A DNA stretch of 64,000 bases from Rhodocyclaceae bacterium (GCA_003963315.1 RXJP01000021.1:41575-105574), one strand, 5' to 3'. Shown: positions 8,738 to 18,202, counted from the stretch's first letter. Notes: a model not told the origin generated them from the letters alone. Numbers and translations: made by a program.

Positions 8738-8775
8738 AAACAAACAAGGGGCGCCGCGGCGCCCCTTGTTTGTTT
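8738..8775. terminator. Bidirectional terminator between dsbC and CobW gene
   Basis: A perfect 18-bp inverted repeat, AAACAAACAAGGGGCGCC and its complement around a GC centre, lies between two convergent genes. T-rich tails on both strands make it a strong two-way terminator. Confidence 0.9.
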
Positions 8776-8789
8776 GCCGTCGGCTTGGT

Positions 8790-10037
8790 TCAGGCCCGCT
8801 TGCCGAAACGTTTCTTCTGCACCACCCAACCCTCCAACTCGACTTCCGAGTTTGCCGCGACATTGTGTTCCAACCAGCATCGGGTAGGTGCCGGACAGAA
8901 GGTATCGCGCACCGTGGCCCCTTGCAGCCCGGCCGAGGACAGGGCGGCTTGGATGCCGGCCACTGCTTCCGGCGCGAGTTCCCGAACGATGAAGACCAAG
9001 CGTCCCTGGTGGTCGCCGAAGATGCTTTGCTCGGGCCATTGGGCAAGGTTCACCGGCGGATACGCCACATCCTGCACACAGTGGATAACCCGCGGCTTGG
9101 GGTCGCCGGCAACGTTCATCAGGCCCTTGATACGCAATAGCTGCGGCCCGTGGGCCTCCAGGATGCGGCCCATGGCGATGGCAAAGGCCAGCCAGGTCAC
9201 CGGCGCGTCGAACTTCACGACAAAGCTGTTCACCAGGCCGTCGTGGCGGGCCGGTGGCGGCACGGTACGGGGTGCAGCGCCCTTCCGGGTCCAGGCCATC
9301 TGCCCGGGCGTGACGAGGGTCGGCTGGGCGCGGGCCTGTTCCTCCCCCAACCAGGTGGCCACGTCGGCGGACTTGCCGCTGCTGGTGTAGATGCCGCAGC
9401 CGAACACGGCATCCGGCGCCACCCGGCCGTTGTGCACTTCAATGTGGGGCGCGCCGGGGTTGAGGACATCCAGCTGCCGCTCCAGGGCGGCGCGAACATC
9501 GGCCCCGGCCAGATCGCACTTGGTCATCAACAGGCGGTCCGCCATCACCACCTGGCGCACCGCCTCCCGATGCACGTCGAGCTGTTGCAGGGCATGGGTG
9601 GCATCCACCGCGGTGATGACGCCGTCGCAGCGATAGCGGGCCGCGACAAAGCGCTCCTGCATCAAGGTGTAAACCACCGGCACCGGATCGGCCAGGCCGG
9701 TGGTTTCGATCACCACCCGCAGCACCGGCGGGATCTCCCGGCGCGAGCTGCGCTGGGCAAGGTTCTTCAGCGCCTTGACCAGATCGCCCTGGACGCTGCA
9801 ACAGATACAGCCGGAATCGAGCACCAGCAGGGTTTCGTCCACCTGATCCACCAGGTGGTGGTCGATGCCCACCTCGCCGAATTCATTAATCAGCAAGGCG
9901 GTGCCCGCCATGTCGGGATGGGACACCAGATGGTTGAGCATGGTGGTCTTGCCTGCACCGAGAAAACCGGTGAGCAGGGTGACGGGGATACGGTGGTCAA
10001 TGGGTGCCGCTGATGGGGCTTGGGTCATGTTGGTCAT
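8790..10037 (-). CDS. CobW/P47K-family GTPase (metallochaperone type)
   Basis: The 415-residue protein belongs to the COG0523 G3E GTPases. It shows Walker A GFLGAGKTTML, switch region NEFGEVGID, the metal-binding CxCC motif DSGCICCSV, and guanine-specificity MTKCD. A C-terminal CobW_C domain (about 270-400) includes the closing WVVQKKRFGKR. Such proteins insert or supply zinc, cobalt or iron to target enzymes; the target here is unknown. ATG 10037 follows AAAGGAAACACC. It is last in the HEPN-like/MDR/CobW group, 13 bases after the MDR gene. Confidence 0.85.
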   Translation of the reverse strand: MTNMTQAPSAAPIDHRIPVTLLTGFLGAGKTTMLNHLVSHPDMAGTALLINEFGEVGIDHHLVDQVDETLLVLDSGCICCSVQGDLVKALKNLAQRSSRREIPPVLRVVIETTGLADPVPVVYTLMQERFVAARYRCDGVITAVDATHALQQLDVHREAVRQVVMADRLLMTKCDLAGADVRAALERQLDVLNPGAPHIEVHNGRVAPDAVFGCGIYTSSGKSADVATWLGEEQARAQPTLVTPGQMAWTRKGAAPRTVPPPARHDGLVNSFVVKFDAPVTWLAFAIAMGRILEAHGPQLLRIKGLMNVAGDPKPRVIHCVQDVAYPPVNLAQWPEQSIFGDHQGRLVFIVRELAPEAVAGIQAALSSAGLQGATVRDTFCPAPTRCWLEHNVAANSEVELEGWVVQKKRFGKRA

Positions 10038-10050
10038 GGTGTTTCCTTTT

Positions 10051-11034
10051 TTACAAACGGACAATCACATTGCCTAGAACCCTTCCGGATTCGACGGCCT
10101 CGTGGGCCTGGGCGATCTCATCCAAATCGAAGGCCGCGCCTATCGTATGGTCCAGCACATTGTTTTCCAGCAACTGGGTGATGCCCTCCAGCGCCGCGCG
10201 ACGGTCGGCGACCAGAAGCTCGTAGACCAAAAAGAATTTCAGGGAAATCGAGTTGAACAGCATGGGGCGGAAAGGGATGGCCACGGCACCCATGTCGTTG
10301 GAACCGTAGCTGACCAAGGTGCCGTGGGGCGCCAATGCGCCCTGCTCCAGCAAGCGAACGGTGGACGAGAAATCCATGTCGATGATGGCGTCCACGCCGC
10401 GCCCCGCAGTCATCTCGCGGATGCGCTCGGCCACCGGCTCACGCTTGTAGTCGATGGTTTCCATGGCGCCGGCCTGTACGGCATGACGGGCTTTCTCCTC
10501 GCTGCCGACGGTGCCGATCACCCGGGCGCCGTTGCATCTGGCGGCGATCTGCGTGGCATAGTGGCCCACCGCGGAGGCGGCGCCCACCACCAGCACGGTC
10601 CTGCCCTGCAAGGCGCCGAGCAGACTTATTCCATGGAAAGCCGTAAGGGCCGGAATGCCCAGGCAGGCGCCGGCTTCGAAGCTGGTCGCCGCGGGCAGCC
10701 GCACGGCCTGGCGGGAAGGCACCACAATGTATTCAGCGGCGGTGCCCATGGATCGCTGCCACTGCCCGTTCCACACCCAGACGCGCTCACCCAGCCGGCC
10801 TGGAGCAACACCGTTGCCGATCTGATCAATGATGCCGGCGCCGTCGCTATGGGGCACCACACGGTCGAAATCGCCGAGAGGGCGGCTGCGGCGGGCCTTC
10901 ACATCGGAGGGATTGACCCCGGAAACCGACAGTTTGACGCGCACCTCGCCCGGACCGGCTTGGGGCGTCGGCAATTCGCCGATCACCAGCACCTCCCGCG
11001 CCGCGCCGTTGTTGCTGTACCAGGCTGCCCGCAT
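10051..11034 (-). CDS. Quinone reductase-like MDR oxidoreductase
   Basis: The 327-residue protein is a medium-chain dehydrogenase/reductase of the zeta-crystallin/QOR type. It has an N-terminal GroES-like domain (SGVNPSDVKAR) and an NADPH-binding AxxGxxG segment (VLVVGAASAVGHYATQIA, about residue 150). The catalytic-zinc and structural-zinc cysteine clusters are absent, which fits the zinc-free QOR branch. The substrate is likely a quinone or an activated enone, but the sequence does not say which. It lies 20 bases after the HEPN-like gene. Confidence 0.85.
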   Translation of the reverse strand: MRAAWYSNNGAAREVLVIGELPTPQAGPGEVRVKLSVSGVNPSDVKARRSRPLGDFDRVVPHSDGAGIIDQIGNGVAPGRLGERVWVWNGQWQRSMGTAAEYIVVPSRQAVRLPAATSFEAGACLGIPALTAFHGISLLGALQGRTVLVVGAASAVGHYATQIAARCNGARVIGTVGSEEKARHAVQAGAMETIDYKREPVAERIREMTAGRGVDAIIDMDFSSTVRLLEQGALAPHGTLVSYGSNDMGAVAIPFRPMLFNSISLKFFLVYELLVADRRAALEGITQLLENNVLDHTIGAAFDLDEIAQAHEAVESGRVLGNVIVRL

Positions 11035-11054
11035 ATCTTCGCCTCCTCAATCCA

Positions 11055-11510
11055 TCACTGCGTCCAGATGTCGATGTCGGCCTCGGTCAGCACCGGGCCC
11101 AGTCCCTCCACCCGGGACAACAAATTCATCACCACCTGGATCAAGTCCACCGCCAAGCCGTAATCCAAGGGCTCCAGGCCTTCAGAGTGCGCCACTTCAT
11201 AACTCTTGGCCAAGGTTTTCTTGGCGGTCGCGTCCATGACCATCAAATAGGGCAGCAGCAGGAACAGGGGAATCGCGGTATTCGGCCGCAGCCCCTTCCA
11301 ACGAAAGGCGGCCAGGGTCAGTACGTTGCAGGCGTTGTAGGCAATATCGAAGCGGCTCTCCGTCGCCAGGGCCTCGTTGCGGGCGTCGATCAGGCGACGG
11401 CGGCCGGCACGCACCAGTTGCTCAAACTCGTTCTGGGCACTGGGAGCGAACTTCAATTTGCCCATGCGCACCAGATCTTGCAGGCTGGTTTCACTTATCG
11501 TCATATCCAT
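11055..11510 (-). CDS. Small all-helical protein, possible HEPN-like
   Basis: About 151 residues from ATG 11510 (an in-frame ATG at 11504 is an alternative). The segment LIDARNEALATESRFDIAYNACNVLTLAAFRWKG resembles the core helices of HEPN/SAV_6107-like proteins. No clear RX4-6H ribonuclease motif is seen and no nucleotidyltransferase partner gene is adjacent, so a toxin role is not supported. It begins just downstream of the terminator of the export operon and starts a three-gene group with the MDR and CobW genes. The function is unknown. Confidence 0.6.
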   Translation of the reverse strand: MDMTISETSLQDLVRMGKLKFAPSAQNEFEQLVRAGRRRLIDARNEALATESRFDIAYNACNVLTLAAFRWKGLRPNTAIPLFLLLPYLMVMDATAKKTLAKSYEVAHSEGLEPLDYGLAVDLIQVVMNLLSRVEGLGPVLTEADIDIWTQ

Positions 11511-11572
11511 ATCCACTTCACGAATCCATCGGCGCCGACGCCACAGCCCGGTCGTCACCCAAAATGAAACAA

Positions 11573-11606
11573 GGCCACCTTGAGGGCTGTTCTCCTCAAG
11601 ATGGCC
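11573..11606 (-). terminator. Terminator of the export operon
   Basis: GGCCACCTTGAGG (11573-11585) pairs with CCTCAAGATGGCC (11594-11606), 12 of 13 positions. On the minus strand the stem is followed by TTGTTTCATTTT. It lies 17 bases after the DUF1329 stop codon. Confidence 0.8.
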
Positions 11607-11622
11607 GCGTACTACATTGCCA

Positions 11623-12933
11623 TCACTTGCCGCCGGTGGCGACTTCCTCGAGCTTTTCCAGGGAAACGTCGTTTTCCTTGACGCCCTTGGGATCGGACTT
11701 CATGTTGGAAGACCAGGTGGTGGAGTGCTTGCGCTTCACGTCGATGACGTGGCCCACCACGGGCATCACCGCCTTGTAGCCGTCCTCGCCCACGTCGGGA
11801 CGGTTCTGGAAGATCATGTACTTCCAGAACTCACCCTTCTGGTCGTACATCTCGCCCAGGTAGGGACGGGGAAAGTCCACTTCCATGTACACCACCTTCT
11901 TGCTGTAGGGGTGCTCGGCCGGGGGCGTGCCTTCGATCACATAGACTTCCCGCGGCTCCCAGGCGATGTTCTTGGCCGGGAAGAAGTAAGGCGCTTCGGT
12001 CAGACCGACGGAGGGGAACTCTTCAGGCGTGTCCTTCTTCGCCTTGTCCACGCTGACTTCCGGGCTGTGGGCGATGGCGAACACCCAGCGCTTGCCGATC
12101 AACTTGTTGGCGCGGTACTTGGTGGGGAAGGCATCCCAGATATCCCAGTCGTCGTAGAGCTGGTCGGTGCCGCCGATGGGGTCCATCCAGGCGCCGCCGG
12201 AAAGGCGACGGGTGCGCCGCACCGACTTCAGATAGGCCCAGGTGTCATCGGGTTTCTTGGAATCGGCTTGGTTGTAGCGGATGGAAAAGGTGCCCAGGCC
12301 GCGAATATCCTGCGGGCTGGTGGCGAACAGATAGGTCTTCTGGGCGATGGTGCCGTCGCCGACAGTGGTCGGTCCGCCGTCCAAACGGCCTTCCATGTAG
12401 TAACGACGGGACTGCCAACGCTGGACGCGCTCAACACCCTTGTCGCCGGAGATGAAGACGAAGGAAATGTCCCGCAGGTCCATGGTGGAGCCGTAGGTAT
12501 CGGCCCGCAGGTTCCAGATGATCTTGTCGCCGGCGGTGGGATCGTCCATCTTGATCACTTCCGGCGGGAAGGGCTGGCCGGCCACCCAGTTGCTCATGGT
12601 GCGGTCGGACGGGTTGAACTTCACGGTGGAGATGTTCTTCTTGGATGCCTCGACATACTTGGGGTCCATGGCGATCTTCTTGGAATGGGCGATCTTGATG
12701 GTCAAGCCCATGTTCTTGATCATCCATTCCATCTTTTCCGGAATCATGCTGCCCACGGTCTTGCCTTCGAAGGTCTCGTTGCGCACCTTGTCCAGGTTGT
12801 CCTTGGTGATGACGAAGCCGGGCTCGAGTTCCGCTGCCTGGGCCGCGCCCAGGGCGAGACCCATGATCGCCAGGGCGGTCATGGCGCTTCGGGCGCGACC
12901 GCTGGGCTGTTTTTTCTGATTGCTTGCAAACAC
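11623..12933 (-). CDS. DUF1329 protein (LolB-like fold, exported)
   Basis: This 436-residue protein has a signal peptide ending near AAQAAELEPG (residues 1-34). It matches DUF1329, a periplasmic or outer-membrane-associated family predicted to have a LolA/LolB-like lipid-binding fold. It is last of four co-oriented genes (YCF48 protein, MMPL permease, DUF1302, DUF1329), separated from DUF1302 by 16 bases. The four recur together in many hydrocarbon and steroid degraders. An inferred role is carrying a lipophilic molecule across the periplasm or placing it in the outer membrane. Confidence 0.85.
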   Translation of the reverse strand: MFASNQKKQPSGRARSAMTALAIMGLALGAAQAAELEPGFVITKDNLDKVRNETFEGKTVGSMIPEKMEWMIKNMGLTIKIAHSKKIAMDPKYVEASKKNISTVKFNPSDRTMSNWVAGQPFPPEVIKMDDPTAGDKIIWNLRADTYGSTMDLRDISFVFISGDKGVERVQRWQSRRYYMEGRLDGGPTTVGDGTIAQKTYLFATSPQDIRGLGTFSIRYNQADSKKPDDTWAYLKSVRRTRRLSGGAWMDPIGGTDQLYDDWDIWDAFPTKYRANKLIGKRWVFAIAHSPEVSVDKAKKDTPEEFPSVGLTEAPYFFPAKNIAWEPREVYVIEGTPPAEHPYSKKVVYMEVDFPRPYLGEMYDQKGEFWKYMIFQNRPDVGEDGYKAVMPVVGHVIDVKRKHSTTWSSNMKSDPKGVKENDVSLEKLEEVATGGK

Positions 12934-12949
12934 TTTATGTCTCCTTTGC

Positions 12950-14533
12950 TTAGAACTGCCGTGTCAAACGAAATACGAGCTGGTCGTCATGCTGGAACCA
13001 ACCGAAGAGCTGCGTACCGGGCGTGTTGGTATCGAACAGCTTGGTGCTTTGCGCGGTAGCCCAGAACATGTCGGCTTCCACCTTCAAGCGCCAGCTATCC
13101 CCGAGCACAAAGTCCACAGCGGGGATGAAGAAGCCGCCGCCATTGTTCAAGTCCGCGCCGATGGCGAAGGACGGGTTGATGGTGTCGCTGCGATAATTGA
13201 GCACCGTGAAGGCGGTCAGGATGGCGCTATGCTTTTTCACCGGTGAGGCGTAGGCGAAGAAGCGGGCCAGATCGTCGGACTCCTTGTATTTCAAGATCAT
13301 GGTGTCGAACAACTGAACCGACGAGAAGGAAGGCCGGCTGGTGCCGAGCCAATCCTGGAAGTTGAGGTTCTTGTCGGCACGGAACATGAAGGTCAGGGTG
13401 TCCTTCTTCATGACCCCGCCCAAACCGTCGCCCACGTGGCCGGCCACATTCGGTGCGCCGAACGCGCCGGTGCCGATGTTGTAGGGCTGATCCTTGGTGA
13501 AGGCCACTTCCGCGCTCAACACGGAATCCAACGGTGCGCTATAGCCGCTCAGGGTCACGCCATACACATCGATCTCGGGATGGATGATGTCGAAGAAGGC
13601 CCCGGTAGGCGCTTTCTTATAGGGCACGAACGCCGAGTTGGCGATAGGATCGGCGGCGAAGGTCTTGATGTAGGCGAAGGAGTAGTTCAGTGAATCGTAT
13701 TCGCCGGACCAGCGGATACCACCCGTGGTGTCCTTGTAGTTGCCATCGGGATGCTTGCAGTCGGTATCCGTCACTGCCGTCAGGTCGTAGCCCTTGTAGG
13801 GCTGGGTGAACCAGCGACCGCCACGGATGTCGTAGGTGTTGCCGATGTCCTTGCAGGAATCCAGGCCGGGACGCACATAGACGTGGAGTTGCCCTTTTGC
13901 TTCCGGCACATCGATCTTGGCCGAGGCCAGCCACAGGGGCTTGCGCCATTCCTCATTCTCGCCTTCGAAGAACAGGCGCCAGCTCAAATCGTAGCCGTGC
14001 ACCACGTCCATGGCGTGGAAGAAGTCGCTCTCACCCCAGACGATCTGCTGCCGACCCAGGCGCACCGTGGTGCGGTCGCCGGCCTTGAACTCCGCCCACA
14101 GTTCCCGGACTGAAGCATTGTTGTAGTTGTCCATGATGTCATGGCTCTGGCCACCGACGGCGGTGCCGTTGGTGGTGCGCAACTTCTCCAGATCCTTCAG
14201 GTAGTCGGTCTTGACTTCCTGGTCGGCGCGGGCCACGGCCTTCCATTTGACGGCGCCGGTATTGGCATCCATGTCCACCAAGGCGGAAGCGCGGATCATG
14301 GAAGCCTTGCCCTTGTCGTTCTGGGGCGTTTCCGGTTGGTCCCGCAGATTGAAGGACGCCCAGCCGCGCAGATAGCCACCCACGTGGAAGGTATTGCCGA
14401 AATCATCCGTTGCGGTGGTGCCGGAGTCGCCTTCGGCGTGGCCCAGCGGGCTCCATTGGGCTACCGCCAGCGATACGGCCAGGCCGATCAGGCGGCGGCG
14501 GTTGACGCCATTTTTTATTGCGTTTGTTGTCAT
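12950..14533 (-). CDS. DUF1302 outer-membrane beta-barrel protein
   Basis: The 527-residue precursor has an unusually long N-terminal region with a hydrophobic signal segment (about residues 14-33, LIGLAVSLAVAQWSPLGHAEG). A mature part rich in alternating polar/aromatic strands follows, ending in phenylalanine (QLVFRLTRQF), the usual outer-membrane-insertion signature. Family DUF1302 is predicted to form a porin-like barrel. Its gene lies between the MMPL permease and DUF1329 genes, so it is the likely outer-membrane pore or acceptor of this export system. Confidence 0.85.
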   Translation of the reverse strand: MTTNAIKNGVNRRRLIGLAVSLAVAQWSPLGHAEGDSGTTATDDFGNTFHVGGYLRGWASFNLRDQPETPQNDKGKASMIRASALVDMDANTGAVKWKAVARADQEVKTDYLKDLEKLRTTNGTAVGGQSHDIMDNYNNASVRELWAEFKAGDRTTVRLGRQQIVWGESDFFHAMDVVHGYDLSWRLFFEGENEEWRKPLWLASAKIDVPEAKGQLHVYVRPGLDSCKDIGNTYDIRGGRWFTQPYKGYDLTAVTDTDCKHPDGNYKDTTGGIRWSGEYDSLNYSFAYIKTFAADPIANSAFVPYKKAPTGAFFDIIHPEIDVYGVTLSGYSAPLDSVLSAEVAFTKDQPYNIGTGAFGAPNVAGHVGDGLGGVMKKDTLTFMFRADKNLNFQDWLGTSRPSFSSVQLFDTMILKYKESDDLARFFAYASPVKKHSAILTAFTVLNYRSDTINPSFAIGADLNNGGGFFIPAVDFVLGDSWRLKVEADMFWATAQSTKLFDTNTPGTQLFGWFQHDDQLVFRLTRQF

Positions 14534-14572
14534 GCTTCTTCCCCCGTTTAATTGTTGTTTCAGTTACTTCGA

Positions 14573-16954
14573 TTAAGCCAATTGGACCTGCTCTTCAGCA
14601 ATCGCAATCGGATGCCGCTTGCTGCCGACCACAAATTCAGGACGGAACACGTACACCATCGCCGGCATCACGAAGAGCGCGGACGCTGCGGAAATACCCA
14701 GCCAGATGGCAATCAGGACGCCCATGTCGGCCTGGAGCCGCAGAGAAGAGAAGCTCCAGATGATGACGCTGGTGATCAGGGTCAGGGCGGTGATGAGGAC
14801 GCCACGACCGGCGCTCCTGAGGGCCTTGGTGATGGCCTGTTCGATGTTGGAAACGCCGTGGTGCAGCTCCTCGCGGATGCCGTCCACGATGTAGAAGGTG
14901 TAATCCACACCGAGGCCGATACCGAGGGCCACCACCGGCAGGGTGTTGATGTTCATGCCGATGCCCTTCCAGGCCATGTAGCTGAAAGTCAGGGTGTTGG
15001 AGAGCAGCACCGGCACCATGAAGAACACGCCGGCCACGGTGGAGCGGTAGGTGAAGGCGCAACAGGCCACCAGCACCAGCAGGGCGAAGGCGATGGCTTC
15101 GATCTGGCCGGACAGGATCACTTCATTCACCGCCGCCAGCACACCCACCAGGCCGCCGGCCAGCATGATCTCGGCGTCCTTGATGGGATGTTCGGCCACG
15201 TAGTTCTTGATCCGCTGCACCGCCGTGCTGATGGTCACGCCCTGGTGGTCGCGGAAGTAAAGGGTGACCGCGCCGTTCTTGGCCTGGGGATCGGCAAAGC
15301 GGTCCATGTCGCCGGGGTCGGTGCCGGAGACGAACATGTACACCAGCTCGCCGTTTTCGTTGGCGGTATTGCCCAGCTCCTGGTAGCGGGAGTTGCCTTC
15401 CCGCACCACGCGCTTGACCGCGGGCAGGATGTCGGCGAGGGAAATGCTGCCGCCGATTTCGGGCTGCGCTTCCATGTACTTCTGGAAACTTTCCATGCCC
15501 TTGAGCACTTCCGGTTCCTTGAGGGCACCTTCTTCCTTGCCCGCCACCACCACGAACATGCGGTCGGAACCCTGGAACTTGCCGTTGATGGCCGTGGCAT
15601 CCTGGTTGTACTTGGAGTTGGGCCAGAGGATGGGCGAACCCGGATTGGCGTCGCCCACCTTGAGGTTGAAAGCGTAGATGCCGGTCACCACGAAGATCAC
15701 CGCGGTAGCGCCAAGCACCACATAGCGCCAGCGGGTGGAAACGATGGCGATACAGACATTCAACACGCCGTCCAATACCGGGCCGATGTTGACCGGGTGC
15801 ACCTTCTTGCCGCTGGTGGAAAACCAGGACAGCAGCACCGGCGTCATCAACAGGGCGGAGACGACGATGGAGAAGATCCACACGGTGCCGATATAGGAAA
15901 TTTTTTCCAGCATCGGAATGGGGGTCAGCGCCACCACCAGCACGCAGCCGGCATCGGCCACCACAGCCAGGAGACCGGGCTTGAACAGGTTTTGCAGACT
16001 GGCCTTGGCTGCCGCTGCGGCGCTGGTGCTGCCATTGGCCACTTCGTCGTCGAAGCGGGACACCAACTGCACCGAATTGGAAATGGCCTGGGCGGTGATG
16101 AGGAAGGCCACCACGATCACCAGGGGGTCCAGGTGGAAGCCCATGATCTTGGCAGCACCCAATGCCCAGATGGCGCTCAGCAAACCCGCTGTCAGGGGCA
16201 GCACGGTGCCGTGCCAGCTGCGGGTGATGAGGAACAACAGCACCACCAGGGAGGCTACCGTGATGAGGAAGATGTACAGGGTTTCGGTCAGGTAGTGGCC
16301 GACGATGCCGTACAACATGGGTTCACCGACGATGCGCACTTTCACGCCATCGCCCTCGGCGTCCTTGGCGATCTCGCTGATCTGCTCGTACACCTTGGTG
16401 TAGTCGATACCGGTGTCCACGAAGTCCACCGTAATCAGGGTCGCCTTCTGATCCAGGGAAACATAGGGGCCGAACACCAAGGGGTTGTTCAGTACCGATT
16501 CCTTGAGGGTCTTGATCTCGGCATCGTTCTTCGGCAGATCGGGCCACATCAAAGGCCGGGACTCGATGCCGTCGGTGGAGGCGCGGACTTCCTTGATCTT
16601 CTTCGAGGCCAGGGAAACGATCTGGTAGCCGTCGACGTTGGAAACCTGCTGCAGGGACTTGGTGATCTTCTGCACCCGCTCCAGCACCTTCATCTGGAAG
16701 ATGTCGCCGCTGTCCACTTCCAACATGATGCTGACCATGTTGGAGCCGCCGAAGGTCTGCTTGAACTGATCGTTAACCTTGATGTACTGGTGATTGCGCG
16801 GCAACAGGTCGCTGAACACCGTCTTCACTTCGATATGGGCGGCCAGATAGCCCATCACCGCCGTGATGGCCAGGACCACGGACACGACCCAGACCCGTTT
16901 GCTGATTAGCCACTCGATGGCGTGGCCGACCGCTTTGTATGTTTTGTTTTTCAT
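14573..16954 (-). CDS. MMPL/RND-superfamily permease
   Basis: The 793-residue inner-membrane protein has the RND-like arrangement. TM1 is at residues 18-36, a large periplasmic loop follows (about 40-230), then a block of five or six membrane segments with sterol-sensing-domain-like features (about 230-420), a second loop (440-620), and a final membrane block (620-775). It has no periplasmic adaptor gene beside it, which suits the MMPL branch that moves lipids and other hydrophobic compounds. It lies 18 bases after the YCF48 gene. The direction of transport cannot be read from the sequence. Confidence 0.9.
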   Translation of the reverse strand: MKNKTYKAVGHAIEWLISKRVWVVSVVLAITAVMGYLAAHIEVKTVFSDLLPRNHQYIKVNDQFKQTFGGSNMVSIMLEVDSGDIFQMKVLERVQKITKSLQQVSNVDGYQIVSLASKKIKEVRASTDGIESRPLMWPDLPKNDAEIKTLKESVLNNPLVFGPYVSLDQKATLITVDFVDTGIDYTKVYEQISEIAKDAEGDGVKVRIVGEPMLYGIVGHYLTETLYIFLITVASLVVLLFLITRSWHGTVLPLTAGLLSAIWALGAAKIMGFHLDPLVIVVAFLITAQAISNSVQLVSRFDDEVANGSTSAAAAAKASLQNLFKPGLLAVVADAGCVLVVALTPIPMLEKISYIGTVWIFSIVVSALLMTPVLLSWFSTSGKKVHPVNIGPVLDGVLNVCIAIVSTRWRYVVLGATAVIFVVTGIYAFNLKVGDANPGSPILWPNSKYNQDATAINGKFQGSDRMFVVVAGKEEGALKEPEVLKGMESFQKYMEAQPEIGGSISLADILPAVKRVVREGNSRYQELGNTANENGELVYMFVSGTDPGDMDRFADPQAKNGAVTLYFRDHQGVTISTAVQRIKNYVAEHPIKDAEIMLAGGLVGVLAAVNEVILSGQIEAIAFALLVLVACCAFTYRSTVAGVFFMVPVLLSNTLTFSYMAWKGIGMNINTLPVVALGIGLGVDYTFYIVDGIREELHHGVSNIEQAITKALRSAGRGVLITALTLITSVIIWSFSSLRLQADMGVLIAIWLGISAASALFVMPAMVYVFRPEFVVGSKRHPIAIAEEQVQLA

Positions 16955-16972
16955 GTGTTCCTCTTGAATCGA

Positions 16973-18004
16973 TCAGTCGGCGGCGCGGCCGAATACGGAA
17001 AGGGTGCCGTTGTCCAGGTGAGCCAGGCTGGCGCCGGCCAGGACATAGCCCTTGCCCTTGTCGCCCAGGGAATGGCCGAGCACCTGGGTGTTCCAGCCGA
17101 GGTTGCCTTCGCTGACGCGGGTGGCCTTCCAGCCGGCATCGCCGCCGGTGACCATGACGCCCTTATCCCCAACGGCGACCCACTGGCTGCCGTCCCAGAT
17201 CACGTCGTTCAAATGTTCCCGGGTGAGTTGGGCCACTTCCTTCCATTGCGCGCCGCCATCCCGGGTCACCAGCACCACGCCGGACAATCCCACCGCCACG
17301 CCGTTTTCGCTGTCGCGCAGGTACACGGACATCAAGCTCGACTTGACGCCGCTGCTCACCGGCTTCCAGTTCTTGCCGCCGTCGGCGGTGGTTTGGATCT
17401 GGCCGAATTCGCCCACCATGATTCCGTGCTCGCCGTGGAAGGAAATGTCGTTCCAGGCTTGGTCTTTCTCGGGTAACACCCGGGTCCAGGTCTGGCCGAA
17501 ATCGGCGGTCTTCAGCACCGCGCCCATCTCGCCCACCGCCCATGCGGTGCCGTTATCCGTATTGCGGACATTGAGCAGTTTGTTGGCCACCTCGGATTTC
17601 GGCACCTGGACGGGCGCCCAGGTCTTGCCTCCGTCGGCCGTACGGATGACCACACCGTCGCCGCCGACGGCGACAGCCTGGTCTGCACTCCAGGCCGCCA
17701 GGCCCTGCAGATTTTCCTGGGTGGGCGCCGTTTGAGCAGCCCAGGTGGCGCCGCCATCGTCACTGCGGATGACCTTGCCATTGCTGCCGGCGGCCCAGAT
17801 CACTTTGTCACTGGGCATGGCCACGCCCATGAAACGGTCGCGGCGTTCAATGGCCGGCGGCTTGACCGCCGACACCATGGCCTCGGCCTTAACGAACAAG
17901 GCCGCGTACAGGAGGCCGCCGACAATCGAGAACGGAATCAGCGACGTCACGATGGTGACCACCAGCCGTGCGGATTTCTCAAACTTCCCCAAGCTCTTTA
18001 ACAT
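16973..18004 (-). CDS. YCF48/BNR-repeat protein, membrane-anchored
   Basis: About 343 residues from ATG 18004, which follows AAGGTGGG; an upstream in-frame ATG at 18145 is less likely. An N-terminal anchor (VVTIVTSLIPFSIVGGLLYAALFV) is followed by repeated beta-propeller units of the form DGGATW or DGGKTW (about residues 100-320), typical of YCF48/Hcf136-like and photosystem stability factor-like proteins. In this gene set the propeller may act as a periplasmic scaffold for the permease. It is the first gene of the four-gene operon and lies 183 bases from a strong sigma-54 promoter match. Confidence 0.85.
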   Translation of the reverse strand: MLKSLGKFEKSARLVVTIVTSLIPFSIVGGLLYAALFVKAEAMVSAVKPPAIERRDRFMGVAMPSDKVIWAAGSNGKVIRSDDGGATWAAQTAPTQENLQGLAAWSADQAVAVGGDGVVIRTADGGKTWAPVQVPKSEVANKLLNVRNTDNGTAWAVGEMGAVLKTADFGQTWTRVLPEKDQAWNDISFHGEHGIMVGEFGQIQTTADGGKNWKPVSSGVKSSLMSVYLRDSENGVAVGLSGVVLVTRDGGAQWKEVAQLTREHLNDVIWDGSQWVAVGDKGVMVTGGDAGWKATRVSEGNLGWNTQVLGHSLGDKGKGYVLAGASLAHLDNGTLSVFGRAAD

Positions 18005-18186
18005 TTCCCACCTTTCCTGATGCTTCACATGTCTCACTACGCACTGCGTGGACTTGCGCACCGTCAGGCTTGCTGCGCCATGACGAATTGCGATTGCCGA
18101 CAAACGTTGCGAACCGAAGGGGCTCGAATCCAAGCCCTTCGCCAATGTCGGCGCAGGGCACGTCGAGCACGTTCCACACCCCTATT

Positions 18187-18202
18187 AGCAACACAGATGC
18201 CA
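18187..18202 (-). promoter_or_regulatory. Sigma-54 (-24/-12) promoter of the export operon
   Basis: The minus strand reads TGGCATCTGTGTTGCT. TGGCA and TTGCT match the -24 and -12 boxes, and the GG and GC dinucleotides have the required 10-base spacing. It is upstream of the YCF48 gene, with no other gene between. Confidence 0.8.

Noticed and set aside
11055-11510. HEPN ribonuclease toxin
   Set aside because: No RX4-6H motif and no nucleotidyltransferase partner; kept only as a possible HEPN-like fold.
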